A stretch of 64,000 bases of DNA from Nannochloropsis salina CCMP1776 (GCA_004565275.1 SDOX01000122.1:384642-448641); one strand, 5' to 3'; positions 10,282-23,254 are shown, counted from the stretch's first letter. The notes: generated from the letters alone by a model not told the origin. Numbers and translations are program-made.

Positions 10282-12177
10282 TTACATTTTTTTTATCCCT
10301 TTCCATAATTCCTCGAGCTTTTCCGTCGCTATCTTCCCTTCCCATAGATCTACCTCCCCCATGTTGGCAGCGTCAAGCACCCAGGAGTCTTGTCTCGGAC
10401 ACAGCGTCGCTTGAATGTTTTGACGATCTTCATAAGTTTGGGCAATCGATGGGGAATGAAGCAGAGCATCTCGCGGTTTGTAGTATAGATGGCAATTGAT
10501 GCCCTTTTTTTGGCTACAACCTGTCGCTGTTGCTGTAGATGATGACTCGGGTCGCTCCCATGCGTCTTGCTTTCGACCACCCTCTTTAATATCACTACAA
10601 GTACAAGTACAGTTACAGGATAGTTCCAAACCGAAAAGTCTCATGAAGTCGAAAGTCTGCTTCGCATTTCCAAAGCAAAGAAGGCGCTGCACTTCGTCTA
10701 CTGACATCTTCTCTTTTTGAAACATAACTTTGCTCCACAACTCCATGCTCCGTCGCCGCGTGATGGGGAAAAGCTTGAGAATCAAACACCGAGCGAGCAC
10801 ATGAAATGTTCTATCCTCCTCTCTCAAAACCAGATCCCACTTCATGCACAATCGATGGAAGCGTGCCCAGTTACCAGCCGCTAAAGCTTTCGCATACTGC
10901 AGCGCCCATTGCGTTCGGGGAAGTGAAAAATATCGTCTTCGCAGTTTCGACTTGGGATTTTCGCAAGATCTAAGCTCTGTCTCCTCTAGGACCCGATAGG
11001 TATGTAAAAACAGCTTTGTCCACCCGTCGCCTTCACAGGGTCCAGCTTCCCGTCTTTCCCCACTCGAGAGGACATCGTGCAGTTTAAGTAATGTGTAATA
11101 AGCGAGAAACTCATCCATTTGAGGTTCGACTTCGTTTTCAGAGTCAGCCATTCGCCCATGTTTATGTGCCTGCATGAGAAAGGACGTGGAAATGGAGTGT
11201 GATGAGTGTATGAACGGACTACAGCTGACATGCCCCCCGTCGGATTCGCTTTACATTTTGGAAAAAGTCTAGCAGCGTCGCAAGCCCAGATCTAACAGCA
11301 TTCAGTCTACATTGTAGAAAAGCAGAAATGAGTGAGAGTGTGACTAAGGATTTGGCTGATAGATATATAGATATTTTTTTTCGTCCTGAAGTGAAAGAGT
11401 GTCCACGTACCCCATGTGCGCATCAAAGACTGGTGGTACCTGTGTGGGTGTACAGTACGACAATTTTGGCATGTGCTCTAATCGATTCTACGAGTAAAAG
11501 GGTATCGAGCACGCAAGTCTTCTCAAGCCTCATACCTGCTCTGTCAAAAGGTAGTCGAACAAAATGTGGAAACGAATGATGCGTTTGTAGATGGCCTGTG
11601 CACCGGAGCCCGCCAAGCCTTGCACTATGATGTCCTTTCGCACGGCCATAAATCGATCACTCATAAAGTCATACAGCTCCACAAGTCGCAAAAGATCCTC
11701 TTTTTTCGGCGCTTTCTCCTGCCCCTGGCTTTCGAACACGCTCAGCGCAACACTCCACAAGTGCGCCACAGTTCGCTCTAACCATTTGAGGGGACGTACG
11801 TCACCGGCTGTCTCGCCACGTCCATCAGCGGCCCGTAGATACCGCTTTACAGCTCTCTTCCAGAAAATTGAGGTCGAGAGGAAAAGATCAGTGTGAGTCG
11901 GACAAAAGAAAATGTTCCTACATTCATTATCTCAATATACCTCGGGGTCCATTTTCCTCAAATGCCGCCGCAGCGTCCTTGTCGCATCCGTTGCCTCAAA
12001 TTGGCTTATATCGTGCTGTTTTTGTCGTTCTTCTTGCTCTTCTATACTACACATAGCCTCACATCTCCCCTTGGCATGCACGTCGGACGTAAAAGTTAGT
12101 GCCAAAAGCTTTTCGTCACAACATGTTTGACCTTTTAACTTACTTTCATTTGCGGAAATAGCAGGGATAAAGCGCAC
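10282..12177 (-). CDS. SAC3/GANP-domain protein (mRNA export / TREX-2-type)
   Basis: Three minus-strand exons are supported: about 12177-11941, 11856-11536 and 11169-10282. The SAC3 signature GRCEAMC followed by IEEQEERQKQHDISQFE is in the first. The second begins RAVKRYLRAAD and contains LVELYDFMSDRFMAVRKDI and the long helix YKRIIRFHILFDYLL, typical of the SAC3 core. The third has FLAYYTLLKLHDVL and the TPR-like RFHRLC...ARCLILKLFPITRR segment and ends KGIKKM. SAC3/GANP proteins scaffold TREX-2 or related complexes in nuclear mRNA export and splicing. The start codon is unresolved: no ATG precedes GRCEAMC in frame, so a 5' exon upstream of about 12180 is expected. Length without it is about 480 residues, much shorter than yeast Sac3, closer to SAC3D1/Thp3 types. 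Confidence 0.75.
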
Positions 12178-12733
12178 CCTATTGCTTGAACCTACAAACT
12201 CTCTGTCTTGTCATGGATGACGCATTGCGTCGTGAAATGTTGGATGAGTGTGAACTGCACGGGCTTGTAGTCGGGAGGTCAAGCATACTAAGGCACCATG
12301 ATGTGAGGGGGAAGGTCCCTTGGTCGGGATGATATGATGGGAAAGGTATCCTCGAAGCCTTCGAGACTCGAGTCGAAGGGCCCGGGTAGCGGATATGATG
12401 GAATAGGCACCCCCCTCTCAAGGCCTGCGAAGGGCGAGGCGAGAGAGGGCAAAGGGAGAGAGCTTGTGCCCGAGGTTGTTGTCCACTTTGTGGGCGCCCT
12501 TTCCTGCGTCGACACCGGCCTGCAAGGAGATGAAGAGAGCAGCCTATGATTTGTTCCATATCGTGGGGAAGCAGAGATTCGCCCGCACAAGCGTTCACGT
12601 TCGGTATCTCATTGCCCGACGTCTCTCATTCTCTTGCTGCCCGTCGCTCCGTCATCTTCGATTTTACAATTCTCACCGCAGCATTTCTCATGCCTTCTCA
12701 ATTTTGAATCATCTTACAAAACAGCGTCGACCC
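12178..12733. other. divergent region, SAC3-like to ATP synthase delta
   Basis: Should contain the unresolved first exon of the SAC3-like gene (a minus-strand frame runs 12598-12179) and the promoter of the ATP synthase delta gene. Neither could be fixed from sequence alone. Confidence 0.35.
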
Positions 12734-13767
12734 ATGCTTGTTGCACGAGGAATCTTTCAACTGGCCGCCCGCCGCGGCGTGCACACAACGCGGATCCTGG
12801 CCTCGACTGCTCGTGAGTTTACACGGGGAAAGAGCCGCGGGGATGTCATCATTCGTGACCTGCAGTCAGTGCTTTCTAGACATTCACCTTACTTACCTCT
12901 CTCTTACTTAATGCTACAATACCTGATTCACAGCTGCCGCGGCGGACGCATCCTCGGGCGACAACTTAATCCTGAACTTCTCCCTCCCGGCTGCCAGCAT
13001 CTACCGCAACAAGCCCGTGGCGTCTGTCGTCATTCCGGTAAGTAGAGCCTGCATTGATAGTTACATTTTCCCGTTAAATCCAATATACTAGTCCATTTAC
13101 TTCACTCGCATGCGCATAGCACCCAGTCATCCCAATGAACCCTCTCTCCTCCGACTAAATCTACCATTACACAGGGGCTTGCTGGTGAATACGGTGTGAC
13201 GAAGAATCACTCTCCTGTCATCGCTGAGCTGAAGGCGGGTGTGGTTCAGATTGTGCATGAAACAGGACAGGCACCGGAGAAATTCTTTGTCAGCGGTGGC
13301 TTCGCTCTGACCCATGCCAACTCTGTCACGGTGCGTGCACGGATCCCGCGTGGTCTGGGAGGGAGACGGGCACTGGAGGGAGAGGGACGGTTTTGGCTTT
13401 CGGAAAAATCAACAGCATCAGATCTAGTTGCGCACACGGTAACTAGTCAATGATTTAGGGACATGCAACGCTTGGCATGCCTGCGGAGTTCGGGTCCGAG
13501 GAGGGGTCTTTGGCCCATGTCTTCCGCCGTGTCATGTGATTTTCTGAAAGCCTCTGTCCTTTCTTTCCAACATTCATACAGGACATTGCGGTTGTGGAAG
13601 CCGCCAAACTTGAGGACATAGACGCAGAGGAGGTTCCCAAGATCTACGCCGAGGCCATGAAAGACTACAATGCGGCGGCGGAAGGGAGCAAAGAGAAGGT
13701 TGAGGCGCAAATTGAAGTGGAGGTCGCCAAATCGCTGGCAGGGGCGCTGGGTGTGGCGCTCACGTGA
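12734..13767 (+). CDS. mitochondrial F1Fo-ATP synthase delta subunit (bacterial epsilon homologue)
   Basis: Four exons, 12734-12812, 12934-13037, 13175-13330 and 13582-13767, give 174 residues. The N-terminal 25 residues (MLVARGIFQLAARRGVHTTRI) form a classic mitochondrial presequence. The beta-sandwich domain follows: LILNFSLPAASIYRNKPVASVVIPGLAGEYGVTKNHSP with the conserved G-x-x-G-V-x-x-x-H-x-P pattern, then the VSGGFALTHANSVT strand pair, then a helical hairpin (AVVEAAKLEDIDAEEVPKIY... to the C-terminus). This subunit joins the central stalk to the c-ring and couples rotation to catalysis. Length fits the family (about 160-200 with transit peptide). Confidence 0.93.
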
Positions 13768-14003
13768 GGGAAAAGACCAAACCGTGCGAGTCAGTGGATA
13801 TGCGGGGGGATTATGCTTACTGAGAGTGGTGAGGTGGAACGGATCGTGGAAGGGTCTCTCCGAAGCGAGGGAGACCTGGAGTTCACAGAAGCACAGAAGA
13901 GGAAAAATGTTCTGGGTCGCACGGCGATTCGTTGTGTTGGAGTCATCCTTCTTTGCTTTTTCCCACCCTGATAATACGCCTCCGCCTCTCGAAGCCCGCC
14001 CTT

Positions 14004-16393
14004 TCACTCCGTTGCCGCCACGCCTTCCCCTCCTCTTCCTCCTTCCCTGTCCCCCCACGCCAAATACGCCGCCGCCGTCCCGACTCGCTCCGCGGCCACC
14101 CACACTTGTCTCTGCGCCAGCTCCCAGTCTCCATCGCTGAGCGCCTGGGTGACCCCCGGAAAAGACACGCCGGCGTAGCCGAGGTAGAGTCCCGGGGCCT
14201 GGAGGACATGCTTGAACCACTTCCGGCGAGGCAAGCCCTGCTTGGCGCAAAACCGTCGTTCTGTGAACGCCAGCCTGTCATTCAATGCTGCCAGTGCCTG
14301 CTCTCTGTTCTGCTTGACGCTCGAGCTCCTGAGGCCGGCCGCCTCCCGTGTCACTTGCTCCGCGGCGTCTTCATACGCCCGCACTGCCGCTTCCAGTGGC
14401 GCCATGTCCAAGGACTCGGGCGCCGCCTCCATGCTCGTCCCCACCAGCGCCTTCAATTCCTCCACGTACGCGCGCAAGGCTGTCGCTTGCGCCGTGTGCT
14501 CGAGAGGGAGGACCAGGGCGTCCGCGACACGGAGAGCGAGCCGCCCCCACAGCTCGGCCATCATTACGTGGAGCTCGAATGTCGGGTCGCCGAAACGTGA
14601 CATCCATGAGAAAGAATCGTAGGTGCTATGGTACATCCCGTAGGGCCGCTTGAACCGATCGATCACCGCGCCCATGTCTATGCTGGAGATACCTGGAGGG
14701 GAGGGAAGGGGGAAAGGGAAGGCAAGGAATACAAAGCTATCAGCTAGACGGATCCGGGCAAATACACAAACCACCCTGTCCTGGCAGGGAGAAGCGGCCT
14801 GTTTTCTCCTCAGGCGTGCCGCGGCCGACCGGCATACGCACCGAGATGATCGAGAAAAACGGTGTAGTCCGAGCCTGAGCCCAGGATCTCGATGCCCCCC
14901 TCGGCCGAGAAATTCCGGGCCACCGGCTCGCCCGAGTAAGGGTGGAGGACATCCTCTTGCAGTGTCTCCAGCAACGGCCGCAGGGACGGCGTCGCCCCAG
15001 CATGGAAAAAAGGGCCTGAGACCGCGGAATCCACGTTCACGTAGAGAACTGCCTTCTCTTTCAGCTCCGCCGCGTGCGCCTCCCCCCAGGCGGTGCTTCC
15101 AATCAACCCGAGCTCCTCACCGCTCCACGAGGCCAAGACCAGGGTCCTTCGCGGTCTCCATCCGCGTCGCAAGAGCGCCCCCAACCCCTTGGCCACCTCC
15201 ATTTGCGACGCCGTGCCCGAGTTCGGGTCCACCGCCCCGTCCACCCACGCGTCCCGGTGGTTTCCCAACACCACCACCCTGTCCCGGGCTCTCCCATAGT
15301 GGGGGCTCTCGACCACGCCGATGACGTTCCACACGGTCCCCACCACCTCCCGGTTGTGCGTGGCCATGACGACCCTGTCCCGGGAAGGACCCAGGTGGTA
15401 GGTAAGGTTTAGCGCTCCTTGAAAGGAGGCAGGAGCCACGGGGCTCTCCGCGCCTGCGTTTGCCAGGCTCTGCAAGAATGGCGTGGCGTCCCCGTAAGAG
15501 ATGGGCAGGACGGGGATTTTCGGCTTCAAGTCCTCAGTGGCATACCCGCACACGTCCTCCGCGCTTCTCCCATCCTCTGCCAAGGCGGTGCGACCGGGGT
15601 CCCCGGCACAGAGGGAGAGGAATTGCACCGAGCCTCGCTGGACGCCGAAGGCGGGGCGCCAGGGTCCCTCTGGGTAGGTGGGTCCGAGGGCGTAGCCGTC
15701 TTGTTCGGGGTCGGAATAGATCAAGGCTCCCACGGCGCCTCGTTTTTCGGCGTTCATAACCTTGAGCCCCCGGAAGCATTCGCCGTACCGCATCAGGACA
15801 ATGCTTCCTTCCACGATCACGCCCGCCTCGGCTAGCACCTCGAAGTCTTCGGGCCGACCAAAATTTGCGTAAACCAAGGGGGCTTCCACTTCCCCACTAG
15901 GCGCATACCCCAGAAAGGTATGATTACGAAGCCATGTGTCAGAAGTAGAGTCCTCGGGAAGAAATGGCTCCGACAAAGTGGCGGCAAAAAGCGTCGACTT
16001 CGTGCTGCTGTCTTTCAAAGTCAAGCTAGGCCGTGTGTCCTCGCGCGGATAGGACAAGAGCGCAGGAACCGGCTGAATTTCGGCTTCAATACCGAAGGAT
16101 TGCCATTGCGCTTGAACGTATTGGGCCATCTTCAGATCTCCTGGCGTTCCAGCCATGTGTGGAATCGACGTCAAGTAGTGGAGAGACGCCCTCGCAGACT
16201 GGGCACTCAGCGCCTGCACGAAAATATCTTCAGGATCTTCGGCGTACGAGCTAGGAAGATTGGAGGCTGGCCTACGCAAGCGAGCTCGGTATTCCTTGTC
16301 CGCAGTGGCCGACGAAAGAGTATCGAGAAGGAGCACGAGGAAGAGGAGTCCACTATAGCATGGGTACTTGGCCCATGCCCGGGTCTCGCCCAT
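14004..16393 (-). CDS. glutamate carboxypeptidase II-like M28B metallopeptidase
   Basis: Two minus-strand exons, 16393-14842 and 14692-14004, give 746 residues, close to human GCPII (750). An N-terminal hydrophobic segment (residues 13-28) is a signal anchor or signal peptide. A PA domain follows (APLVYANFGRPEDFEVL...GSIVLMRYGECFRGLKV), then the co-catalytic zinc peptidase core: H379 and D389 in GNHRDAWVDGAVDPNSGT, E426/E427 in SGEELGLIGS, D455 in VNVDSAV, H539 in YHSTYDSFSW, all five zinc ligands in place. A C-terminal helical dimerisation domain is present. The family trims C-terminal Glu from peptides and folates; location is probably vacuolar, endomembrane or surface. Confidence 0.92.
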
Positions 16394-17030
16394 GGTTGCG
16401 TCTGATATTTTGAAAAATGTGCCAGGGCAAGGAGGAGATGGCAGTGGATGAGACTATGATGTGAAGAGTGACATGATGTTTCCTCGCACATAGGGAAGAA
16501 AAAATGCGTGCTTCGTTCGTTCGTTGTCGAGCACACAGCGTGACTTCATTTCGGCCAGGGGGGGGGCCTTATCGATCAAAGTCCCCGACGTCTGCGTCTC
16601 GAGGCGACGGGCCACGACCGATTCTTCACCTGGACGGCCGCCGCCCTTCCATTTTACGACGTGCGGGGAAGTGGAAGGTCGGCTCCATCACTCCGTATGC
16701 CGTCCGAGTTTGGGTCTGGCGGGTGTGGTGAGGGCGTGGACTTCGCGTGACCCGGCTGGCCAACCGACCGTCTCTACGCGTCGTCACCCGCTTGAAGAAG
16801 TCCCAAGCGGCGAACGAAGCCTGCAAGAGGACAAGGCCCACCCTCTGCGTATAACCTGACGCACCGGCACATCCTCACCACGTTACAGGTCTTGGACAAC
16901 GGGACGGTGTCCAAGGATCGAGGAGCAGGGGAAAAATTCGTTTCAACGTCGCCTGCACCTCCCGCTGGTACTACCCTTCTCCTAGCCCTCGGTGTGGAAG
17001 GCCTCCCTTCAAATCCACTCATCAGCAATC
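16394..17030. other. divergent promoter region, GCPII-like and importin-beta
   Basis: 637 bases between the start codons of the two divergent genes. Plus-strand frames here have no family and are not supported. A 9-base G run lies near 16559. Confidence 0.4.
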
Positions 17031-20018
17031 ATGGACATCACGCAGACGTTGATAAATGCCCAAAGTCCTGGTACGTAACGATGAAAGCCTTATGCCTTCG
17101 ATTTGAAAGCTCAAGTGGTCTCTGTCTGCATCTTTTCTCCCTATTGCTAGCGATTCTCACTGGAGCACTTTTCCGATTCCTATCATCATTATCCTCGGCA
17201 CACGCCCACAGACCCCAACGTCCGCAATCCTGCCGAGGCATTCCTGCGCCTGGCAGAAGAGGATCAACTGGTAGGTGATGTGCTTTTTGAACGCTGAGAA
17301 GCCCGCTGCACAATGTCACAGCGGTCTCGCCATGGCCTCCCCTCTCGTTGTAACGACTCGACCGCCTGAGGCATCACAAGCCTCTAGGATGGATACTTCA
17401 TTTTCCACATGCCTTTATATCCTCCGCACTATCTCATGGCTTTTTCTTTTCTGGTCTCCCTTCCCCGGCAGTCGCAACTCCTCCTTCACCTCAGCTTTGA
17501 ACTCGCCAATGAAACCAAGCAAGAGGGAGGACGGCAGTTGGCGGGTCTCTACCTGAAGAACACCATCACTGCCAAGGACCCACAGGTGCGCGACCACAAG
17601 CGACAACGCTGGCTCACGACGGTGGACGCCAATACCAAAGGCCAGATCAAAAGCATGATCTTGCAGGCACTCCAGTCCGGCAATCCCCGGGCAGGCGCCA
17701 CGGCCGCACAAGTCGTAGGGACCATCGGCGCCGTGGAACTGCCCTTGGGGCAGTGGGACGGCCTGCTAGATGCACTGCTGCACAACGTGGTGCACACGGG
17801 CAACGACGTGGTCCGCGTCTCCACGCTGCAGGCCCTTGGGTACATATGCGAAGACCTCCAGATCCAAATGGGGCCCGGCCAGGAGGTGCCGCAGAAGGAG
17901 ACCGATATGATCCTTACGGCCATCGTGGATGGGATTCGGAGCGACCGACCGGCTGACGTCCGGCTGGCAGCGGCGACGGCCCTGTGCAACAGCCTGGACT
18001 TCTGCCGACGGAACATGGAGAAGGAGGGGGAGCGGAACATGATCATGCAGGTGATATGCGAAGCCACCCAGTGCGAGGACGCGCGGGTGAAGAAGAAGGC
18101 GTTCGAGTGCATCGCCGTCGTGGCAAGTCTGTACTACGACAAATTGCAGCCGTACATTACCACCTTGTTCGAGCTGACCCTGACCTGCATCAAAGAGGGG
18201 AGCAGCGAGGCCGCCTTCCAGGCCATCGAGTTCTGGAACACGCTCTGCGACGAGGAGGTGGACATCATCAGGGAGATCCAGGAGTACCAGGAGTACGGGG
18301 CCCTGGAAACGAGGGCACCGGGGGAGCAAGGGCCGCGGCAATGTTTTTACTACGTGCAGAACGCCCTCGCCCACTTGGTCCCCCTGTTGACCGAACTGCT
18401 TACCAAGCAGGAGGAGCATCACGACGACGACTCTTGGAACATGGCCATGGCGGGCGGGACTTGCTTAAGCCTTGTCGCCTTGACCGTAGAGGACAAGATC
18501 TTGCCCTACGTGGTGCAGTTCGTCGTCAGCAACATATCCGACGCGAACTGGCGCCTGCGCGAGGCCGCCACCATGGCCTTCGGCTCCATCTTGGACGGCC
18601 CATCCTCGGGCGCTTTGCAACAAATGGTGTCCGGCGCACTGCCTTACCTGGTCCAAGGCCTCCAGGACGCGCACCCTATGGTCAAGGACACCTCGGCCTG
18701 GACCCTGGGGAAGGTCTTCGAGCTCCACTGGAGGTGCGTGCCTCTGGAGCACCTGGGCGAGGTGGTGAAAGCCCTCCTGCACGCCCTGGGGGACCCGGCG
18801 GCCAGCGTCTCCAGCAAGGCCTGCTTTGCCGTCTACAACCTGGCCTCGGACAGGGTCGCGGAAGACTACCCGGCCGCCAGTCCCACCACCAACTACCTCT
18901 CCCCCTTCTTCCCCCACCTGGTCGAGAAGCTCCTTGGCGTGGCCGAGCGCCCGGACGGCTCCGAGTCAAACTTGCGGGCGGCCGCCTACGAAGCGGTCAA
19001 CATGCTCGTGACAAGCGCGGCCCCCGACTGCAACGAGCTGATCGGGCAGCAAGTGGTCCCCCTCCTGCTCATGCGTCTGCAACAGACCTTCCAAATGTCC
19101 GACCTGACCCTTGAGGCCAAAGAAGAGCTGTGGGGGCTGCAGTCCCTCCTCTGCGGCACTCTCATGACCTGCACGCAGAAGCTGGACCAAAATATCGCCC
19201 CGTACGCGGACAAGATGATGGAGTTGCTCATTGAGGTCTTCCGTCGGCACCGTCACGCCTCCGCACACGAGGAAGCCTTCATGGCGGTGGGAGCCCTGGC
19301 TGATAAATTGGAAGGTGGCTTTCTCAAGTATATGCCTCATTTCCAAGAGTACCTGTACGCGGGGCTCCGCAACTATGAGGACTCAGCAGTGTGCATCGTG
19401 GCAGTTGGGGTAGTGGGTGACTTGAGTCGGGCGCTGGAGAGAAAGTTGGCTCCTTTCTGCGACCCGATCGTCGAGATTTTTCTGATGAATCTCCGCAATG
19501 TGGATGTTAGTAGGGAGGTGAAGCCTCACATATTGGCGTGCTTCGGAGACATTGCCCTGCAGATTGGCGGGGAGTTCGAGCGATTCTTACACGTGACGAT
19601 GACGATCTTGGGCCAGGCCGCCATGACGACCAGCAACTACAACGCCGAGGAGGAGGACATGGTCGAGCACATCAACCACTTGCGCGAGAGCATCCTGGAT
19701 GCGTACACGGGCATCGTTCAAGGCCTCTCGGCCGACAACAAGCAAGGCTTATTGGTGCAACCGGCGTATTTGCAGCCGCTTGTGGCGCTCTTGATGGCGA
19801 TAAGTGAGGATCCGCACTCAGACGAGGGGGTTATCAAGAGAACCATTGGCCTGGTGGGGGATCTGGGCAGCAAGCTGGGGGACAAGGTGGCGTCGGCCAT
19901 CGGATTTAACAACCTGTGGGTGCAACACCTGTACAAGGACATGGATGAGTACGGAGAGGAGACGAAGAAAATCGCGGCATACACTCGCCAAGTATTAGAG
20001 CGGTTGGTGGTGAGGTAG
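17031..20018 (+). CDS. KPNB1: importin subunit beta-1 (karyopherin beta)
   Basis: Three exons, 17031-17070, 17212-17270 and 17472-20018, give 881 residues (human 876). The start reads MDITQTLINAQSP and joins DPNVRNPAEAFLRLAEEDQ, then LLLHLSFELANETKQEGGRQ, the importin-beta N-terminal domain that binds Ran-GTP. The rest is a series of HEAT repeats, including the acidic loop region DDDSWNMAMAGGTCL and WRLREAATMAFGSILDGP typical of the importin-beta-binding site. It carries importin-alpha or direct cargo through the nuclear pore. The first two exons are only 40 and 59 bases. It is single-copy-like and GC-rich in the large exon. Confidence 0.96.
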
Positions 20019-20949
20019 GCTGCAACGAGAGAGTCGCAGCGAAGATAGGGAAGGGATTTGTTTCGGTTTTGATTCCTGATAGAGATGGAAATAGTCAGAA
20101 GGGAGAAGGCAATGGAATAAAGTGTACCAGTACAACTGGAGATGGTGCCATGGGTGGAGGATGGCACTGGAGCAGGCAAGCTACCTGCTTGGCCTTTCCT
20201 TATTGCCTCTTAGCGAGGGTGTCTTCAGGCCAGAAGGCGCTGCTCGCTTGTACCTGGGACGTGAGAGAGAGAGAGCCTGATAGTATCCTGGCCGTTGAGA
20301 CTGGAAAATAGGACGATGGGCGGCCGAGAGGACGACGGGAGATCAGCACCACTCAAATTGCTCTGTACTGGCCTTTAAAGGTTTGGCGTAGCAGGATACT
20401 TATGGGAAAGAGCGAAGGTAGTGCGAAGGGAGTCGAAGAAAGGATATGGTAGCCAAGTTTACAAGCGTGAGGTGGGGAGGAGGAGGGAAGAGAAGCGCGG
20501 CGGTCATGGCTTGGGAAGGGGAGACCCGACTTTGTTAGGGGGGGGAAGGGACGGAATGGGGGTCATTTTGTCACTGCGGTAGACGAGAGGAGTAAACAAT
20601 AGGTTGCGATGGGGGGACAGGACTGATGTCACGAAAGCGAAAGGGGGAGGGAGGGGAGGCGTTGTTGACACAACGAAGTAAGTGACAATTAAGAGCAGGT
20701 GGCCCACAAAGAACACAAGAGTTGCACTCATATGATCGGCCAACTTTTCTTCTATCTTCTAGACTTCTTTGCCCCCAAGTCAATTTTTGAGTCCTCATTT
20801 CACACACTATTAAGCATGTTTCTCTTCTCACGTATACACACACGTACAGCCAGCACACGCATGCATAGCCTGCGTTTTTTGGCAAGCAACGGAAAGACGG
20901 CTTTTTCTCTCCTGTTGTTTCTGTAATACCGAGTTCTCTTTCCCTCATG
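20019..20949. other. convergent 3' region, no gene
   Basis: About 930 bases between the stop of importin-beta and the stop of the coiled-coil/zinc-finger gene. Frames on both strands are short and unlike any family. A short G run occurs near 20537. Likely 3' UTRs and spacer. Confidence 0.4.
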
Positions 20950-22872
20950 CTACTGGCAGTCCTGGCATACGAAACCTCGCGACGTGGCAACTGCCCGCCT
21001 CCCGTTGTCCTTCACACAGTTAGCGCATACTTCCTGCAGGCAAAGCTGACAAACGTATGACAACCCCGACGACCGCTTAGTACACTGCTTGCATAACTCT
21101 GTGTTCGCTTCCTTTCCCTGCTGTTTTTGCTGTTTCTTGTACGTCTTTTTTCTCGGACCCTCCCCGCCTTTACCTTTTTTCCAATTTTCCTCATTCGGAT
21201 TAAACGTTGCGTTCTTCCGCTGTACCGCGGGAGCTTTCACTTCTAGTCTCTGGCATCTCTCTCCGAAGTCGAAGGGATCGGTAGCGGTAAAGACCTCCTT
21301 TTTTTCTTCCTCTTCTTGTTTTTCTACTTCCTCTAAATCCGCTATTTTTTCCACCTCGCCGTCATCTTCGTCCTCCTGAACCACACGAGAAACCGACCGC
21401 TCCTTATTCCTCTGTTCGTCTTCCATATCTTTCTTTTCCTTTGAAGCGTCCATCACGCCACGACTTCCAGCTGCTGTCCGGCGCGAGAGCAACTGGTTTA
21501 GGAGCCGGCTCTCTTGCAACTCTTTCCTTAAGGAAGCTACCTGCTCGTTTCGCTCACGCAGCAGCCGCCTTTCGTCCATCATCTCACGCTTCTCCTCTCT
21601 AGCTTCTTCTTCCATTTTTTCCCTCTCCATGCATGAGCGAGAGTAGGCCTCCTCACTTTCCGCATGCAACTTTTTAAAACGCTCAAGTTCCACGCGTAGA
21701 CAGTGGCCTTCTTCCCGTACCTGTGCCGCCTCATTTAGGCGAAAGGACAGATCTAGATTACGCGCACGTAGTGAGGCAAGCTCAGAGAGAAGCTGTGAAA
21801 CTTCTTCATCCTTCTTTCGACAATTACTCCGCTCCCTCTCGAAGGCTGCAGTAAGCTCACTCTGCTGGCGTCGCAAATCTTGAAGCAAGGTATTTTGGGC
21901 CTGTAGGCTCTCTGACATTTTTTTCACCTGAGCTACTCTGTCGACGATTTCGACTTTTAAGCTCTCCTTCTCTTTGGTCGCAAGACTGAGAGCTTGTCCT
22001 AATAGATGAAGCTGCTTTAATGTCGCCTCGCCGTTTACTTGAGATTCCTGAAGCATCTCACGACATCTTTTCAGTCCCGCCATGCATTCAACACGCGCGT
22101 TTTCATCGCTTATTCCTTGTGTGACTAGCATATCCATGCGAGAATCAAGCTGCGGGAGTGTCGAGCATGTGAGAGTTTTCAGCTCACGTTGAAGTCCCTG
22201 TACCTGTTCGCGATGCTCTGCGGAAACTTTGCTTGAGAAATACGGCGAAGTATGCCGTCCTGAATTGTAGGAAGGGCTCTCCATCTGGGCTTGTTCTAAT
22301 TCATGCTGCAGCACCTGAACTTTTGCCTGCATGTTTTCTCGCTCTTGGATTCGCGCTTCATCGCATTGCTTCAATGCAGCCAATCTCACCTCCCGTTCAT
22401 GCACCATCGCACGTGCGGCAGCCAACTCTTGTATGAGCGCCTCCCATTCATACAATTGAGCTGTTTTGAATAAACAGGCTACAAGGCTATCGGTGTCGTT
22501 GGTGATATCCATCTGGAAGGGTGCTCTCGGTGCTTCGCAGACTTGATGTCCCCCTCCGCTATTTCCCTCCTCATCATTTTCCTTACGCAGAGGCCCCTCC
22601 TGAAATTTACCGACATACGCGTTTGATTCTTTATATTTTTCTACCTCCATATTGACGCTGTCCGTATCTCGCGCCGTGACTGTTTGAATAAGAGAGGCAG
22701 GATGGACGGGAAGGGGTTGGTGAGGGGGGGAGAGGAGGTGAAGCCAGTAACGGTCGAGGAAGAATTTTAAATCCGGACTGCTCAACGGCTGTGTCGACGA
22801 CCGAGTTGCTCGAAGCTAGAGCTCTACCTACCCAGATTGTGAAGCGTCGTCCGACTGAATTGTCAGATGCAT
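20950..22872 (-). CDS. coiled-coil protein with C-terminal C4-C4 zinc finger
   Basis: Two minus-strand exons, 22872-22832 and 22777-20950, separated by a 54-base intron, give 622 residues. Exon 1 (MHLTIQSDDASQSG) joins PDLKFFLDRYWLHLL. Residues from about 120 to 470 are a long coiled coil (heptads such as LRRQQSELTAAFERER and REEKREMMDERRLLRER). An acidic stretch follows (EVEKIADLEEVEKQEEEEKK), then a basic NWKKGKGGEGPRKKTYKKQ segment. The last 50 residues hold eight cysteines in four CxxC pairs (CKQC, CQLC, CANC, CQDC), a pattern able to bind two zinc ions in a FYVE/RING-like cross-brace. I do not recognise the family. A role as a membrane or cytoskeletal tether is only a guess. Confidence 0.7.
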
Positions 22873-23254
22873 GCGTGATTAATTTGGAATAGTTTAATTT
22901 GTAATGGTCGAGCTTCTCATGCGGTCCAGAGTGTGGGCTGCTCAAGCAGTGCTGTCAACGGTCTCATGTGCTCTATCCGGTTCCGAATCGCGCAGTCTTT
23001 CGTACTTGATGTATACCGTTGCAGCGTCTTTATTGTAGATGTAAGACTTCAACTATCCACATTTGCATCCTGAATCACAGTACACTGCAGGAGATTGGAA
23101 GGGTTTTTCTGCACGACCATATTGTTGCTCATCCCATTTTGAGGATCGACTTGGCTGTCTAGCAGACAGAGAAAAGCTGTCCTTTTACGGATTTTCACAG
23201 CTTGAAAGATAAAGCAATTGTAAAATATAAAGACTTTCATTAATACACTACTCC
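22873..23254. other. divergent promoter region, 382 bases
   Basis: Between the start codons of the coiled-coil/zinc-finger gene (-) and the GT2-like gene (+). AT-rich, no coding signal; presumed shared promoter. Confidence 0.4.

Noticed and set aside
17984-19114. Long second plus frame of 376 codons inside importin-beta
   Set aside because: A GC-rich shadow of the importin-beta exon; composition is Arg/Gly/Pro-rich and no family motif is present.
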